NCBI GenBank assembly: GCA_026724425.1
Contig: JAIUCV010000008.1
Coordinates: 27,322,477 to 27,386,476, forward strand
Length of the DNA stretch: 64,000 bases
Source of the DNA: Erythrophleum ivorense
Lineage: Eukaryota > Streptophyta > Magnoliopsida > Fabales > Fabaceae
Direction of reading: 5' to 3'
Shown piece by piece: positions 25,761 to 39,627 of the stretch. The notes beneath the pieces are model-generated. The model was given only the letters and a program-made list of their open reading frames with translations, was not told the DNA's origin and did no database searches. The position numbers were made by a program, and so were the translations under genes. Every line of letters starts with the position of its first letter. The first letter of the stretch is position 1.

Positions 25761-26987
25761 TGTAATAACCAATAATTTCGAAATTAAACTGAATTCGATA
25801 AATTGTTATTGGAACACCTTAAAGTAGAGCAAATTAAGGTTAAATAAGATTAGGATGTTAATTAGAGCATCTAAAAATATGGTTTAGTGTTTAAGAATAG
25901 CCCAAAATCAGAGCCAAAATAGCTAAACAGAAGAATAAAAAATATAGTGGCAAAATTGTAATTTTGGACAACTTTTAGAAAATTCAAAGGAAAGAGCTTT
26001 AAATGGGGAAATTGAGTTTCTTAGGATTTTTAGAGGCCCTAAAAACCATAGAAACTGCTTGAATGGGCAAAACCCCTCTGGTACAAATTTTTGGTCATTA
26101 GTTGACAAAAACTTTGACTGAACAGTTTGATAAGGTTTTAAATCTAATTTGGATGAAACTAAAGGATTTTTATGAATTAGAGAATCTAAATTTCATGATG
26201 GAAAAGATGGTTCTTAAAACGGAATTGCAATGAGCTCAAATGGAGAAACCCAAGTTGAGGGACAAAATTGAAATTTGAAAAGTGTCATAATGAAGCTCTT
26301 CCTTCTTATTCAACACTCCTCATATTCTCCACTCTTTGTAATTGACTTTGTTCTATCTCAAAGAAGCACCTAGACCACTTGAAGTGGCGCATACGAAGGA
26401 GGAGAGAATGGAGAGAAATTCAAGCAAAAAGGGTAAGAAATCATCATTTTTTCATACTTTTTCCTTCATTAAAGTTCTTCTCCTCTATCTCCTCTCTCTT
26501 ATCATGGTTTTGGTGTCTTAAATGGTGATATTTTGTAGCTGGTTCAATAGAGGAAAGGAAGAATTTGGAGAAACTCTTGGAAGCTTAGAAAAGCTTTCTT
26601 GATAAGCTTTGAAATAAAGTAAGAAACCATGACTAAACTTGCTTCTTCTTGGCTTCCTCTTGCTTATATGTTTTGGGCAGACCTAGGATGATATGTAGGG
26701 AGTTTGATTTTGATCCGAACATGATAGAAATTAGGTCTTTGAAGTCTAAGAAATCATATGGAAGCCATAGGACTAAAAAAGAAGCTATAGATAACAATTT
26801 ATGGAAACTAGGGTTTTAATTGCACCTAGGGATTTATGATACTATCTAATGATAAATTAACTAATGTAAGAGTATGTTTGAGTTCATAGGAGTCCTAAGA
26901 GGCTTCACAAGTGCCAATTCCCTAAGAAAGATAAACAAAACTCCATGGGTTCCTAATATGGTGGGTGTCTCAGCCATGAAGGGCATA
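25761..26987 (+). mobile_element. divergent LTR-A (A'), 5' part
   Basis: Opens TGTAATAACC at 25761. The following sequence aligns with LTR-A U3: 'ggcaaaattgtaattttgg', 'tagaggccctaaaaaccatag', 'aactttgactgaac', 'gatgatggaaaagatggttct'. It keeps the unoccupied form (gccaaaatagctaaacag, 25913-25930) of the site interrupted in the copy at 53501. It is itself interrupted at 26987 by LTR-B3 and continues at 30004. Confidence 0.75.
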
Positions 26988-29900
26988 TGTGACAACCCTA
27001 TCTTCTAAATAGGGTAATTGTGGCTAAATACATGATAAATAATTAATGGTCAAGGTTTGGAGTCGTTACAATTATTACATTATAAAAATATAGGGAAATT
27101 TGAACTTTGATGTTAGGGTCATCACTAAACAACCACAAACGTGAGAATGCATAAAAGAAATTATACTATTATGAGAGGTTTGTGATTCATCCATCCATCA
27201 GTTTCAACACACAAAAACCTCCCACAAGTGTTTCTATATCATTTCTTAGCATTACCATTGAAGAAACTGGGGTTTCTAGGCTAAAGGTAGGAGTTTGGGG
27301 ACCTGTGCCACAACTTGAAACCCTCCCACCGCAGCTAAGTTAGGTTTTGGAGCTTGAAAACTATGTTTTTCACTTTGCGCCATAGCCCCAACCTTTCGCG
27401 CTGTGACTAAGTTACTTTCGAAAATCATTGGGTAATTTACGCGAATTCACTACGGCGTGTTAGACCATCACCGTGGCTAGCCTATGTGGCGCTACGGTGG
27501 AAATACCTCCTGGGACTACTATTCAAATTCCCATGATTCTTGCCTCGATGGAAAACTCTTACGTCATGGTGAGGATAGCTACTGGACACTCCTTACCTAA
27601 TTTTCTCGTCTAGCACTGAGGTAGGAACTGTTGCGTTGAGGCAAGGTTTCACTCTATCACCCTCTTGGGCGATTTTTTTCGCACTGAGCCATGGTGAGAT
27701 TCCTCAAGCCACGATGTTCCTCACCACTGTTACTCTCCAGGCCAATTTTCTTCCCTTGTACCATGGCGTCAGTCAGTCATTTGGCTACAGTGGGGCATTC
27801 TTAGCCATGGTACAACCCTTGATGCAACAGTATCTCCTAAGTTTCATTCCATACTCTTCAATTCTCTTTCTAAGGACACTCTAGGACCACTCTCCCTCAA
27901 TTTATGAAACTCTAATGGTATTTATCTCCTTGATTTACCTAGTTAATCTATTCTTATCCACCTCAAGATTTAAAGTATTGGTTTCTACTCACCAAGCTAT
28001 CACACATCAGCAAAAACCATAATTTAGTGACAGTAAATGTATTCTAGCCACAAGGTGCATGGGGCCAATGCTTAATGTTCATACAAGATCAAGTCACTTA
28101 TCCATTGTTAGCCAATTACAACCATAATGTTCAATTCCATAATAATTAAATTACATATACAGTTTCTATACTTGGCAATTCATGATGCAATGCAACAATG
28201 ATACAAAACTAGTAATCTAGTTACAATACAATTTGACAAGGCTTCCAAAACTATGTGCTACCAAACCATTTAATAAGCTCCCGTTAATTTTCTCCTTGCC
28301 ATTAAGAGGTCTGGTCCCTGAAAATGTTAGCCCACAACGGGGTGAGATATACAATCTCAGTAACAAAAGGCAATTTCCATATATATGTACAAGTTAATCA
28401 ATCCATTGCAAATTCTATGTCATCGATACCAGAATCATCAATTCAATTTGTGAATGAACTAGTTGAACTACCAATGACTACTATCCCATACCAACAATCA
28501 TACACAACATGCTAATGCCCAATAACACTGGGAGAGGTCCGTCCACAACACCTACTCCGTAATGAGCACAACCAGGGCTCAGTGCATCTAGAAATTGATT
28601 ATAACCCGGTGCCCGATTGAAGCACATGCATGGGTGGTAGCCGCACCATAGCTCTACCATAGACTCACAAGGTCCAATCACAATAATAATTTAAGTAGTC
28701 AACTAATCATTTAGCATTTAAAAATCATATATGTGCAAACAATATCAGATTAACATGAAATATACATGGAATTGGAAAATTAACCCTAGTTACCTCAATG
28801 AAGCTAATTACTCTGCCTCTAGCTACCATAAAATCCAAATGCACATCAAGCTTATAACAATTATAATTATCATCATTTCTAGTAACAAATTAGATACCTA
28901 AAGAGTTGAACTGCTAATGACTGCCTAGAGGTTACTCACCTAATTACTAATGGATTTTAATTTTGGGTTCCAACTTTTCCACACCAAAACTGCCATAGTT
29001 CACTCCAATTTTTGGGTAATTTCACATGAAACCAAAGCCAATATCATAGGTCAACTATAGGAGTCTCAAACTAATAGAAAATACATCAAAATGGGAAGAA
29101 GATACTCACTTAACAACACCCATAGCCTCAACCTCTGAAAATCCACTATGGAAGCACTAAACAACAAGTTTCAGTTTTGGGTGGAAGATAAAAATGCTTC
29201 AAATAAAAGACCAATCGGGCCAAATCAAAGAGAAAGAAGAGAGGATTAGGTTATATGAAGGTTACCTTAGTTGAATCTTGCTCTAAGTGGGAGAAATGGA
29301 ACCAAAATAGTGATGGAAACCCTAGCCTCTCCTCAGGGTGCGAAAATAGGTTTTCCCTTCTGCAGAACCAATTGTTTTGCTCTTCTAAATAGGTGTGGCT
29401 ACTGAACCTTTAGGGTTTTTAATGAGAAATGGGCTGACCCATCAGCCCAAGGTCCAATTGGGCTCATTACTAGTGGTTGGGCTATAGTTTAATGAATGGG
29501 CTGCAAAAAATTTAGAGCTAAAAGTGGAATGTGCTGACCCAATGGCCTAATTCCTTGTGGGTTTAGATTTTTATGCTTGTTGGGCCTTATTTCATAAGTT
29601 GGGCTACAACAATTTGATAGGGTCAAGCCAAGTTCCAAGAGTCAATCTAATTTGGGTCTACAAAATATGTGTTGGGCAAGCTCATATAAATTGGGTATTG
29701 GACCCTTATTTTACTAAATTAGATTAGACCAATACTAGGTAATCTCTCTTGGCCCAAGTCTCATGATAAGGAGTTGGGCTTGCACCTAAAATCATTGGGC
29801 CTCCATAAATCCTTATCCATGGCTTACTAAAATTATTTTTAGGCCCAAATTAAGCTTTAACCTAATTGAATCTTAAACCTATATTAATAACTTATTTCTT

Positions 29901-30003
29901 TGTAAATTTCCATTCATATAGCTTACTTAATTATTCTATAATAATTATTCTTTAATTAGTCTAACTACATTATTAACATCTTAATTAATTTTAGGGTGTT
30001 ACA
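26988..30003 (-). mobile_element. solo LTR-B (B3)
   Basis: A 3.02-kb element with plus-strand edges TGTGACAACC (26988) and GGGTGTTACA (30003), collinear with B2. Matching blocks include 'gaggtttgtgattcatccatccatcag', the CpG-poor version of the GC patch (27290-27850), and the conserved block 28510-28680 (cataacccggtgcccgatt in B2, similar here). The flanks GCATA / GAATG share only three of five bases, so the target duplication has either mutated or been lost. No coding content; the 82-codon frame at 27636 lies in the decayed CpG patch and has no homology I recognise. Confidence 0.8.
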
Positions 30004-30560
30004 GAATGAAAGCACTTATAAAGAATTTTCTTTGATTCCAATGATAGAAATTGCCTAGATATGAATTATAGACACCAAAGAAACTATTGGTTTGAATTTA
30101 GAAACCATATCTTGAAAGTTGGAAGTCTAGGGTTCCTTTAGGCATAAAGAAACAACTTGATGTTTGGCTTCTTGAATTAAGTTTATGATAACTCTAGTGG
30201 GTTTAAATGAAGTCATGTGACTTAGATTGAGAAATTGGAGCCAAGATGATGAATTATATGAGTTGCTTCATTATGCTCTTGTTTGGAACCATATGCATGT
30301 CATAATCTAAAAGTAGCTTGTGAAGAGTTTATGTGAGGTTAGAGATGGTTCCATTGATGTGTTTATGTCTTGTTTGATGTGCCTAGGCTAAACAAATTAA
30401 GCCTTCTCTAAGTGTGTGTGTGAGGCCAAACCAAAGAGCTAGGAATGAAATGAAGAATTTGTACTTCTTAATCCAAGGTAGCTCTTCATCATTCTTGTAA
30501 GCATTTCTTAGTTGTTTAATTGTCAATGATTACCTGTATGTATGTTTAAATCATGAAACA
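30004..30560 (+). mobile_element. divergent LTR-A (A'), continuation after LTR-B3
   Basis: LTR-A middle section, recognisable by 'ttagattgagaaattggagccaagatgatg', 'gttgcttcatta' and 'tgcctaggctaaacaaattaagcc', which align with about 36640-36800. It stops at 30560, where a minus-strand LTR end (TGTAATACC) begins. The remaining ~1.6 kb of the 3' part is absent from the window. Confidence 0.65.
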
Positions 30561-31390
30561 TGTAATACCTTAACCATTTAGCCTCCTTATTCCATTTCAA
30601 AGCCTAGCTTCCATCACTTACATGGAAACGATGCATAAATAATGGTATTAAATTGTGTTACGTAAGACCTCATTAATTTATTTCATGCTTCATAGACCAT
30701 GTAAGCTCATCCATATCATTTTCTATACATAACATATCCACACAAGTTATACACATCACAAAACATCCCAAGTGTCTCGAATTTTAGATTACATTCCACA
30801 AAATCAATAGTTTGCTCTTAGGTTCACTTTCTAGATTTCTAATATGAATTTTGAAAATTCATAACTAATTTTTTAAAAAAATCAAAATCATGCAAACCAT
30901 GCCATTCTAGAAAGCTATGGATGTCTACTAATGAGTAAAATTAATTCTAGACTAATGTCATGGCCATGAGCTTATGGAAATTGATGGAATAGTACTAGAG
31001 GTCGGGTTGCATTACTAGTACTATCATGCAATTTCAAAAATTCATTTCTCCCTCTATTGTAGTGGCTATAGAAAGCTTATGATGTCTAATTTATTTCTAT
31101 AAAATTGCATGAGCATTGGACTTCATTTGAGCCATGTGTGACATAGCAAAGCAAACTGACCAAATGAACCATAACCATATCTTTTTTGCATAATTTGGCC
31201 AACTTTGAAAAATTATAATAAATTTTCTTGAGCTCCAAGCTAAGTGCTCTTTAACTCTGTAAAAAGCTCTAGATGAAACATACTTGCTAGCAAAATTTCA
31301 TAGAAAAACTAACTCATTTGGTTAGACTTTGGTTCAACTCACCATTTGGTCAAATTTGAAGTCCAAAATGGGATTTTAAGACATCAAATG
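30561..31390 (-). mobile_element. divergent LTR-A (A') minus copy, segment 1
   Basis: Begins TGTAATACCTTAA at 30561 (the reverse complement of an LTR 3' end). It continues as reverse LTR-A, for example 'ataatgtcatggccatgag' and 'aaaattgcatgagcattggacttcatttgag'. The same sequence type occurs at 52547-53500. It is interrupted by A4 at 31391 and by A5 at 35153, with short host stretches in between. Confidence 0.72.
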
Positions 31391-34300
31391 TGTAATGTCC
31401 AGTTTTTGTTAATGACGGAAATGGGCACATTTTCAAAGCAAATCCTTCTAAACAAATTCGTTAAGGTCCCAAAAAATTTGAGTAACATCCTAGCCTCCTA
31501 AAAATGAGAATTTTAGCCTCAGATGGAAGGAAAAACGGAGCTAGAATGAAGAAACAAATTTTGACGAAAACCTTACGAAATGTAATGGCATTTTCATAAT
31601 TTCAGGCAATTTTTGGAATTCACACAGGAGGGCTTTTTAAACCAAAGTTTTTAGTTCTCTGGAGTTCTCAAAGGCCCTGAAAACCATGGGAAGCCCCAGG
31701 ACAGTTAAATCCCCTTCGGTGGACGTTTTCCAATGTTGGTGTGCCTGAACTTTGATGGATCCATTCGGAAAGGTTTTAGCTCTGATTTGAGTGATTCCAA
31801 AGGCATTTTTCTTAATTGAGAACCTAAATTTTATAATGGAAAAGACAGTTCTAAAAAAGGAGCTAAAACGAAGGAGAAACAAAAATGCAAAGTATGAAGG
31901 GTAAAATTGAAATTTTTGAAAAAGTCATTTTTCCCTCCTTATATATATGTGGTGCCCCACTTTCCTCCCCATTTAGAATCAAAAAATTTTGCATAATTTC
32001 AGAAGGGAGAGTTAGGGTTTTGGGCGCACCAAGAGAGGAGGAGGAGAAGAAGAAATTCCAAGCTAAAGGTAGGTTTTTATGTATGTTTTTCATGCTCTTT
32101 CTCCACCAATCTCTTCTCCTCTTTTTTCCTCTTCTTTTCCATGATTTTTTTGAAGTTTTGAGGGCTGTTTTGAAGGGAAAACAGAGGGGAAATTTTGAAA
32201 TTCAAGTAAGGAGGCCGAGGAAAGCAAGAACAAGCGAGGAAATTCAAGGAAAATAAGGTATTTTGTAATTCCTCCACTTGGTCTTCTTCCTTCCTTCCTT
32301 CAAGCATATTTCAACCTAGATATAGACAGCCCTAGGGAGTAAGATTTTCAACCAAACCAAGGATGATTCTTAGGTATTTGATGGAGAGGAATAAGAATAT
32401 GCAAAGAAAACCATGAAATAGGCATTAGGATTCAAGATGCAAAACCTAGGGTTTCTAGTGTACCTTTCAAATTCTAAATTTATGTGATGCTTCTTAGGTT
32501 TAATTTAAAGTATAAATGAGTTCTTGAGGCACCTAAGATGCTCCCCACAAGCTTCTTCCTTTAAGAAAATTAAGAGAACTCCAAGAAGCCTAATTGATGT
32601 CATAGTCTGGCCTAGGCTTGTTTGTGTAGGTGGGGGGAGTTTTAAATTTTCCTAAGGCCATTCTTGAGTCATATTTGGTAAATGAAAATGAAGGGAGGTC
32701 TTGGAAAAAATTTAGAACTCATAGAAATTGATTTAGTGCCTTAGGTTCTATAATATGACCTAAAGAAGCAACATGGTGCTAGACTTTTTGTCTTAATGAT
32801 GTGATGACTCCAAGAGGCTTACAAGGAGTCAACAATCATATTTGAAAAGAAAGAATGAGGCCTAAAAGTCATTTGAGGGGTGTTGCTTCATTAGGTGTAA
32901 TTATGGACCATAATGAAGTCTATAGAGTAATCTAGTGGTTTATCAAGTTATATAGCCTTAGAATGTGTCTCATGAACCTAATTGGCTCCCATAAATTGTA
33001 TCTAGGCTAAGAGGAACCTTCCCCACACTTTTGTGGTTGTGTAATCAAAAAGAGGAGCTTAAGTTCAAAGGGAAAAGTGTGTGAATTTATGCAAGGTAGG
33101 TCTCTCCACCTTCTCTCATGCATGGATATGTGTTTAGCTTGTTTTGGAATGTGTGTATGTGTATTTTCAAGCTATGAAAAGTATGCTAGCATGCCTTTAC
33201 ATGCCACGATCCTTAATGCCATGTTATGTTTTAAATGACTACATGATGTTTGTATGAGTTTGCTTGAGTGTGGAGATGCCAAGAACTCTTCCCTTTGGTG
33301 AGGATGAGCTAAGAACCTTTAGGCTTGGTTGAGACAAAGCAAAGAGTCTCCTAAAAGCAAAGTGGGCTTCCAAGAGTATGGTTGAGTCCAAAGTGCTCAA
33401 GAAATGGGTGAGGCAAGTCCAAAACCCTTGAGGAGCAGTATGAGGCTAATCCAAACACTTGGTGAGCTCTTAAATGATTTGTATGAGTTATTCACATGCC
33501 AAGTTTGCTTTTAAAATGTCTATAGCTTTTATTTTCTCCATGCATGTATTTGTAAAGCTTGCTTGTACATATTATGTATGATTGAATAAGAGATGAGCTA
33601 TTGGGATTCTTTCAATCTCATCCCCTCCTCTCCAATGATCTAAATGCTAGGTGGACCAAGTAATTGTGGTGAAGGAAGCCAACAACCATGAAAAGCAAGG
33701 ATTGACAAGCTTATGTATTATTTTGCCCATTTTGGAACTATAATGATGGTTCATAATGTATATGATGTTGTATATGTACCATAAACCTTGAGACATGTGT
33801 AAATATACTATTATGTGATGTTTAGATGTATGAAAATGATATATGACCCATAGCACTTATTTTGAGTATGTAATGTCAAAGTGTGTAATATGGAACTTTG
33901 ATGAAAGTATGCATAAGTGTGGGTTGAATGGCCAAAATGAGATGCATGAGGTTTGGGACCATTTGGCCAGCTCACACAAGTCTCAAAGGTACTTTTAGAC
34001 TTGCCCAAAAGGTGCCAAGACCAAGGGAAATCCATTTGGCAACTTTGGTACCCTATAAGGAGCTAAAATTGACTATTATGGAACCCTATGTCACTTTTGG
34101 CCAAATGAGTTAGTATTAATATGAGATTTGGCATGCAATTAGGTCTTATTGAGATCTTTCTGGGAAGCTAAAGATCATAATTTTTGGAGGTCTACAGAAT
34201 AATTGATGATTTTTCAAATTTGGCCAAAATTTTTGAAATGGTCTGATACACTGTTATAATGGTCCGAAATTGTTTTCTATCACATGAGATTCAAATGATA

Positions 34301-35075
34301 TCCAATTGCCATGAAATTTTATACAGAGAAACTAGGCAATCACAGTGATTTGTGCCAACTAGAGGAACATCATTTGGAGGTTTAGAGAGGAAGATATGAA
34401 TTTTTGAAGTTTCTGTCCAGTATCAATAACTTTGCCCGGCCAGAAGTACTGTTACATTGAATTTCGAGGTTTGGGCTTGATGAACTAATCTGGAGATATT
34501 TTTCCCTTCTAGTTGACATCCATAACTTTCTAGATTGATATCATTTTCATAGATTATATTTTTATGGAATTAATTGGACATTTTTGAAATTCATATCAGT
34601 AAACTATGACAACATCAGGACCCAGTCCAACCTCCATACTATTTTGCGTGTCAAACGCTCTGTGTGTGGGATGTTATGGCTTGTACGTATTTTTAGTATG
34701 AATTAGACATCCCAAGCTTTCTAGAATGACCAAGATTATTTTGATTTTTTTAGATTTAGTTATGATTTTCCAAAGTTTGCTCAGAAAAGAGGCCAATTCT
34801 GGCCAAGAATGAAACCTCATATTCCACCTTCCAATTTAGTTTCCATGAGTTGTAGGCATGTTGTTATGATGCATATGAGTTGTAATGATGTAATTAAATA
34901 TAAGGATGTATAACATGAGCTCACCCGGTCCACGTGACATCGAATGGATTTTTAGATATGACAAAACGCAAATAAAAGTCCAAATTTTCATGCTTTCTCT
35001 ATGGGAATCATATATATGTTTCATGATAATTATACTATTCAAAGGCATAAGATGAGCTAGAATTATGGTGTTACA
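31391..35075 (+). mobile_element. solo LTR-A (A4), TSD AAATG
   Basis: A 3.69-kb element, TGTAATGTCCAG to GGTGTTACA, with a perfect AAATG duplication (31386-31390, 35076-35080). The equivalent uninterrupted host sequence is present at about 53361-53430. TATA box at 31940-31948 (offset 549), GGTAGG near 32066, AAATAAGGTA near 32250, ~30-bp repeat block at 33265-33450, stem-loop at about 33590-33620. The 123-codon frame at 31885 crosses TATA and leader and is not a gene. Confidence 0.93.
31940..31948 (+). promoter_or_regulatory. putative TATA box of LTR-A (A4)
   Basis: TATATATAT, 549 bp from the LTR start; same relative place as in A2, A3 and A6. Confidence 0.5.
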
Positions 35076-35080
35076 AAATG

Positions 35081-35152
35081 CTCTTCTTGACTTTCCAGAA
35101 CTACTTGGACAAGTTTAAAAGCATAAATACAACATATAAAAGCATGCCAAAT
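35081..35152 (-). mobile_element. divergent LTR-A (A') minus copy, segment 2 between two insertions
   Basis: The 72 bp left between two solo LTR-As. It reads on directly from 31390 and into 38823 when both inserts are removed, and matches 53400-53469 ('aacatataaaagcatgccaaa' shared). This proves that A4 and A5 are independent insertions about 72 bp apart in one older host. Confidence 0.85.
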
Positions 35153-38100
35153 GTAATATCCGGTTCTTTGAAAATGAGAGAAAACGTGAGAAACGTAACG
35201 TACAATTTCTCCGTAAACGAATGAAATTCAACGGATACAAAAGGAAGTCATCTGAAATGAATTAGTTAAGGTCCCAAAAAATTTGGAAAGCATTCTAGAC
35301 TCCTAAAAATAAGAATCCTAGGCTCAGATGGAAAGAAAAATGGAGCTAGAATGAAGAAACGAAATGTAACAAAAGAATGACGAAACATAAAGGTATTTTT
35401 GTCATTTTGAGCAAATTTTGGAATTCTCACAGAAAAGCTTTTTAAATGAAAGTTTTGAGTCCTCTGGGGTTCTCAAAGGCCTTGAAAACCATGGGAAGCC
35501 CCGGGACAGCTAAAGCCCTTCCGGTGGACGTTTTCTAATGTCAGTTGATCTAAACTTTGATTAATTTTTTCGGGAAGCTTTTAGCTCTGATTTGAGTGAT
35601 TCCAAAGGCATTTTATGAATTAGAGGACCTGAATTTTATGATGGAAAAGATGGTTCTAAAAAAGGAGTTAAAATGAGCCTAAACAAGGAAATAGGCACAT
35701 ATGGGCAAAATAGTGATTTTGAAAAATTGTAAAAAAAGCTTCTTAAGTAAGATTACACCTCATCACCTTCTCCAAGCTTCCATTTATAGAAAAATGGGCA
35801 GCAATGGCGTGACATTAAGAAGGGAGAGAGAGAAGAAGTTTAAGCTTCTGTTTAAGTAAGTAAATGGCCCCGTTTCATCCCGTGCTAGTTAGGAAAGTTG
35901 TTCCTCTCTCTAAGAGCTCTCTAATGGTGATTTTCTTTTCTTGAAAAATTGAAGATTCAGGTCTAACCTAAGCCAAAAAGGAACTCTTTTCAAGAAATCA
36001 ATGGATGGAAAATAATCTACGCAAAGAGAGCTCTGTTTTAAGGTAAGACTTTACTTGAAACACTTGCAAAATCTTGTGTTTCTAAGCCATTTAAGCTTAG
36101 GTCTAGAGAAAGAAAGTGAGGAGGAGAGTTTTTCTTTATGTGTTCTTGATGGAACCAAAGGTTATAGAGTGTGAGGAGTAAGACTATGCAAAGAAATTCA
36201 AGTAAAAACCATTAGATTTCAAGATAAGAAGTCTAGGGTTTTGGATTGCACCTTGAACTCTATTATGAACCCTAGCCATATTTTATGATGTTTAAGTGTT
36301 CATATGAGTTCCTAAGATACCAAGAGAGCTTCCTACATGATTCTCCAATCAAAGGAAGCAAAGAAACTCCATTGGTGCCATATGGAAGCATAGCTTCGGC
36401 CAAGGAGAGTTCATGCACCTAGGGAGTGTTTTAATTCCTTCCAAGCTTAGTTTTACATCATGTATGATAGGAGAGTATGAGAGGAAGCCTTGAAAAAATT
36501 TTAGAAACCATAGAAAGTGAGATGGCCTTATATGTTCCATAATATGGCTTAAAAAGGAAACAACTAGCTAGGCTCCTAGAATGAGTGTGTCATGACTCCA
36601 AGAGGTTTAAATGGAGTCAAGAATCATGAATGAATAGATAGAATGGAGCCAAGATGATGTTTTCCAAAGGTTGCTTCATTAAGTGCATTATGGAATCATA
36701 AAAGAGCCTTATGAGTCACCTAGCCTTTCTAGTAATTTTGTGGCCTTAGACTTTGTTTTAAGAGTGTAATTAGCTTCCATATGATGTGTCTAGGCCAAGA
36801 GGAATGATCTCCACTTTCATGGGTGCGTGAGGTCAAGTGAGAGTATTCAAAACTTAAGGAAAAAGTGTGTAAATGCAATTAAGGTAGCTCTCTCCACCTT
36901 CTCTCATGCATAGATATGTGCTTACATTATCTTGAATGTATGTATGTATGTTTTAAGCCAAGAAAAGTATTCTAGCATGATTTTATATACCATGATACCA
37001 TGATGATGCATTATGTTTCTAAATGATGTTTATGATGCTTGCTTTGGTTTGCTTGAGTATGGTGAAGCCAAGAACCCTTAAATTTGGTTGAGACAAAGTA
37101 AAGAGTCTCCCAAAAGTGAGGTTGACTCCCAAGAGTAAGGTTGAGTCCAAGAACCTCTTAAAGAAATGGGTGAGGCAAGTCCAAGATCCATAAGTAAATA
37201 GGTGAGGCTAATCCACTTACTTGGCAAGCCTATGCATGCTATGTATGACTTGTTCAAATGTTACAGATGTCTCTTGAATGAATGCACATGTCAATATGCC
37301 TATGCATGCATTTGTAAGACTTGGTTTGCATATTTTATGTGTGATTGAGAGAGAATGAGCTATTGGGATTCTTTGAATCTCATCTCCTCCTTTCCAATGT
37401 TCTAACATGCTAGGTGGACCAAGAGACCAAAGGAATGGAAGCCAACTACATGAGAAATGAAAGCATGACACTAAAGGGTTGGAATTTTGTTACTTTAAGG
37501 TTATATGAATGGAAATTGATGTAATCCATAGTTGTATATGTCCTATGATGATATGAACATGTGTAATTATGATAATGTTTCATGTATAAATGAGAGATTA
37601 TGTTATGTGACCATTAGGATGTAAAATGAGTATGTTATGGTAAACTAGTCTCTTGAATGGTATTATGCAATTGTGTACAAATAGAAGTGGAATGGTCAAA
37701 TTGAGATGTATGAGGTTTGGGACCATTTAGGTAGTTCATACAAGTCCTATTTATGCTTTTAGACTTGTCCAAGAGGTGCCAAACCCCAAGGAAAGCCATT
37801 TGAACATTTTAGTATCTTGTATGGACTAAGAATTGACCAATTTAGAACCTTATACCATTTTTTGTCCAAATGAGCTCTTCTTGATCTAAGCTTTGGCATT
37901 CATTTAGAGCTTTTTGAGAAGTTAAAGAACATAACTTTTAGAGGTCTAAAGAATATTTGATGAATTTTCAAAGTTGAGAAAAATTCTGGTTTTGGTCTGA
38001 TGTACTGTTCACTTAGTCTAAAAATGATTTCTGTCACACAGGCTCAAATGATGTCCAATTGCTACAAAATTTTATATGGAGAAATTAGACATTCCTAGTG

Positions 38101-38817
38101 ACTTGTGCCAACTAGAATCATCTTATTTGGAGGTCTAGAGAGGGAGATATGAATTTTCAAAGAATCTATCTAGTACCAGGCATTCTAACTGACCTCAGGT
38201 ATATTTGATTAGATTTTGAGGTCTAGGCATACCTAAGCTGGTCTATAGTTATTTTTTCCCTCTAGTTAACATCCACATATTTCAAAATTGGTATCATTTA
38301 CATATATTGGATTTTTTTGAAATTAATTGGACATTTTTTAATTTTGCTGCAAAATTCTGTGACAGCACTAGTGAACAGCCATATCTCTGGACCATTTCAA
38401 ATGTCAAACGTCTTCTATGTTGTGTTTTATGGTTTGGACATATTTTTATCATAAATTAGACATATGTAGCTTTCTAGAATGGCTAAGAATGCATGATTTT
38501 GAGTTTTCTAAAATTAATTACAATTTTTCAAAGTTTGTGACAGAAGTGAGGAAATTCTAGCCAAAAATGCATATATGTATTTTATGCTTCCTTTTGGTTT
38601 CCAAGAGTTGTAGGACACTTTTAGTGATGGAAATGAGTTGTGTCCATGTAATTAAATATGATAATATGATATATGAACTTATATGGTCCACATGACAGCA
38701 AAGGGAATTTTTATACACGACGCAACGCTAAAATACTCATTATTTTGCCTTTTATGTGACTTGCATGATGTGAGGCATAAATATAGCATGGAATGAGTTA
38801 GACATTATGGTGTTACA
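35153..38817 (+). mobile_element. solo LTR-A (A5), TSD CCAAA/CTAAA
   Basis: A 3.67-kb element, TGTAATATCCGG to GGTGTTACA. Flanks are CCAAA (35148-35152) and CTAAA (38818-38822): a duplication with one C-to-T change. The unoccupied paralogous site is gccaaatgatcc at 53464-53475. It contains the ~30-bp repeat block (about 37060-37215) and the stem-loop (about 37345-37385). No clean TATA run is visible at the expected place. Confidence 0.9.
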
Positions 38818-38822
38818 CTAAA

Positions 38823-39627
38823 TGATCCAATTTATCATGGAACTTTAACTCACCATGCCACTTGTATTTATACACAAACACATACTAGCACAAGGGTGGC
38901 AATTTCTCATATTTCTATACATTTGGCTTTTATGTTGATGCATACCTACATACATTTAAACTTGTTCAATGGTTCACATCGTATATACATCTCATAGGTA
39001 CAATTCTTGACATCATAATGCAAACACAAAGCTTATTTCTCTATCCTTTTGTCAAAGTTTTACCTCTCATAGTCGTTGCCCACCATTTCTTGGTCCACTT
39101 AGTTCACCTAGACATGATTAGGCATATGTGGGGGAAGAGTGAGATTAAAAGAATCCCAATAACTCTGAACCCTTTTAAACATATATAATGGATACATATA
39201 TATGTCAAAGAATACATGCATGGCCCTCAAGCTACTAGTGAACATACACATAACATTTTCCCTATTCAAGGAAGTTATACATAACATATATAGGCTCTCA
39301 AGGGCATTGGTTTAGCCTCATCCACTTTCTTTAGGGCTTTTAAATTTGCCTCACCAATTTTCAAAGGACTTTTGACTTAGCCTCACTTTTCTTGAGAATT
39401 TAGACTTTATCTCACCTATTTCTAAGACTTTTGGCTAATCCACACCCTTGTTAAGGGATTTTTGGTATAACCAAACTCATGTAAGCCATGAAGCAATCAA
39501 AAACACATTTCAAGGAACATAATGGTACCATAATATATAAGCATTGGCTAGAAAACATTTCTCATGGCTCAAACATACACATAAGCACTCAATGAAAAGA
39601 AAACAACCAGGCAATGCATGTGAAAAA
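38823..39627 (-). mobile_element. divergent LTR-A (A') minus copy, segment 3
   Basis: Continues the minus-strand host past A5. It contains the reverse stem-loop (gagattaaaagaatcccaataactc, about 39151-39175) and a reverse block of the ~30-bp repeat (about 39300-39470, units ending 'gacttttgacttagcctcac'). It ends at AAAAA (39623-39627), the left flank of the Tekay element whose 3' LTR starts at 39628. Confidence 0.7.

Noticed and set aside
25452..25772. 106-codon minus-strand frame (Lys/Glu-rich)
   Set aside because: It lies in LTR-C. The frame is not preserved in LTR-C copy 1 (6590-7010), and the composition follows the purine-rich tract.
26983..30008. A target duplication for LTR-B3 (GCATA/GAATG)
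   Set aside because: Only three of five bases match, so it is not reported as a TSD, although the LTR edges are clear from B2.
31885..32256. 123-codon plus-strand frame as a gene
   Set aside because: It spans the TATA box and leader of solo LTR-A4; other LTR-A copies have stops and indels in the same stretch.
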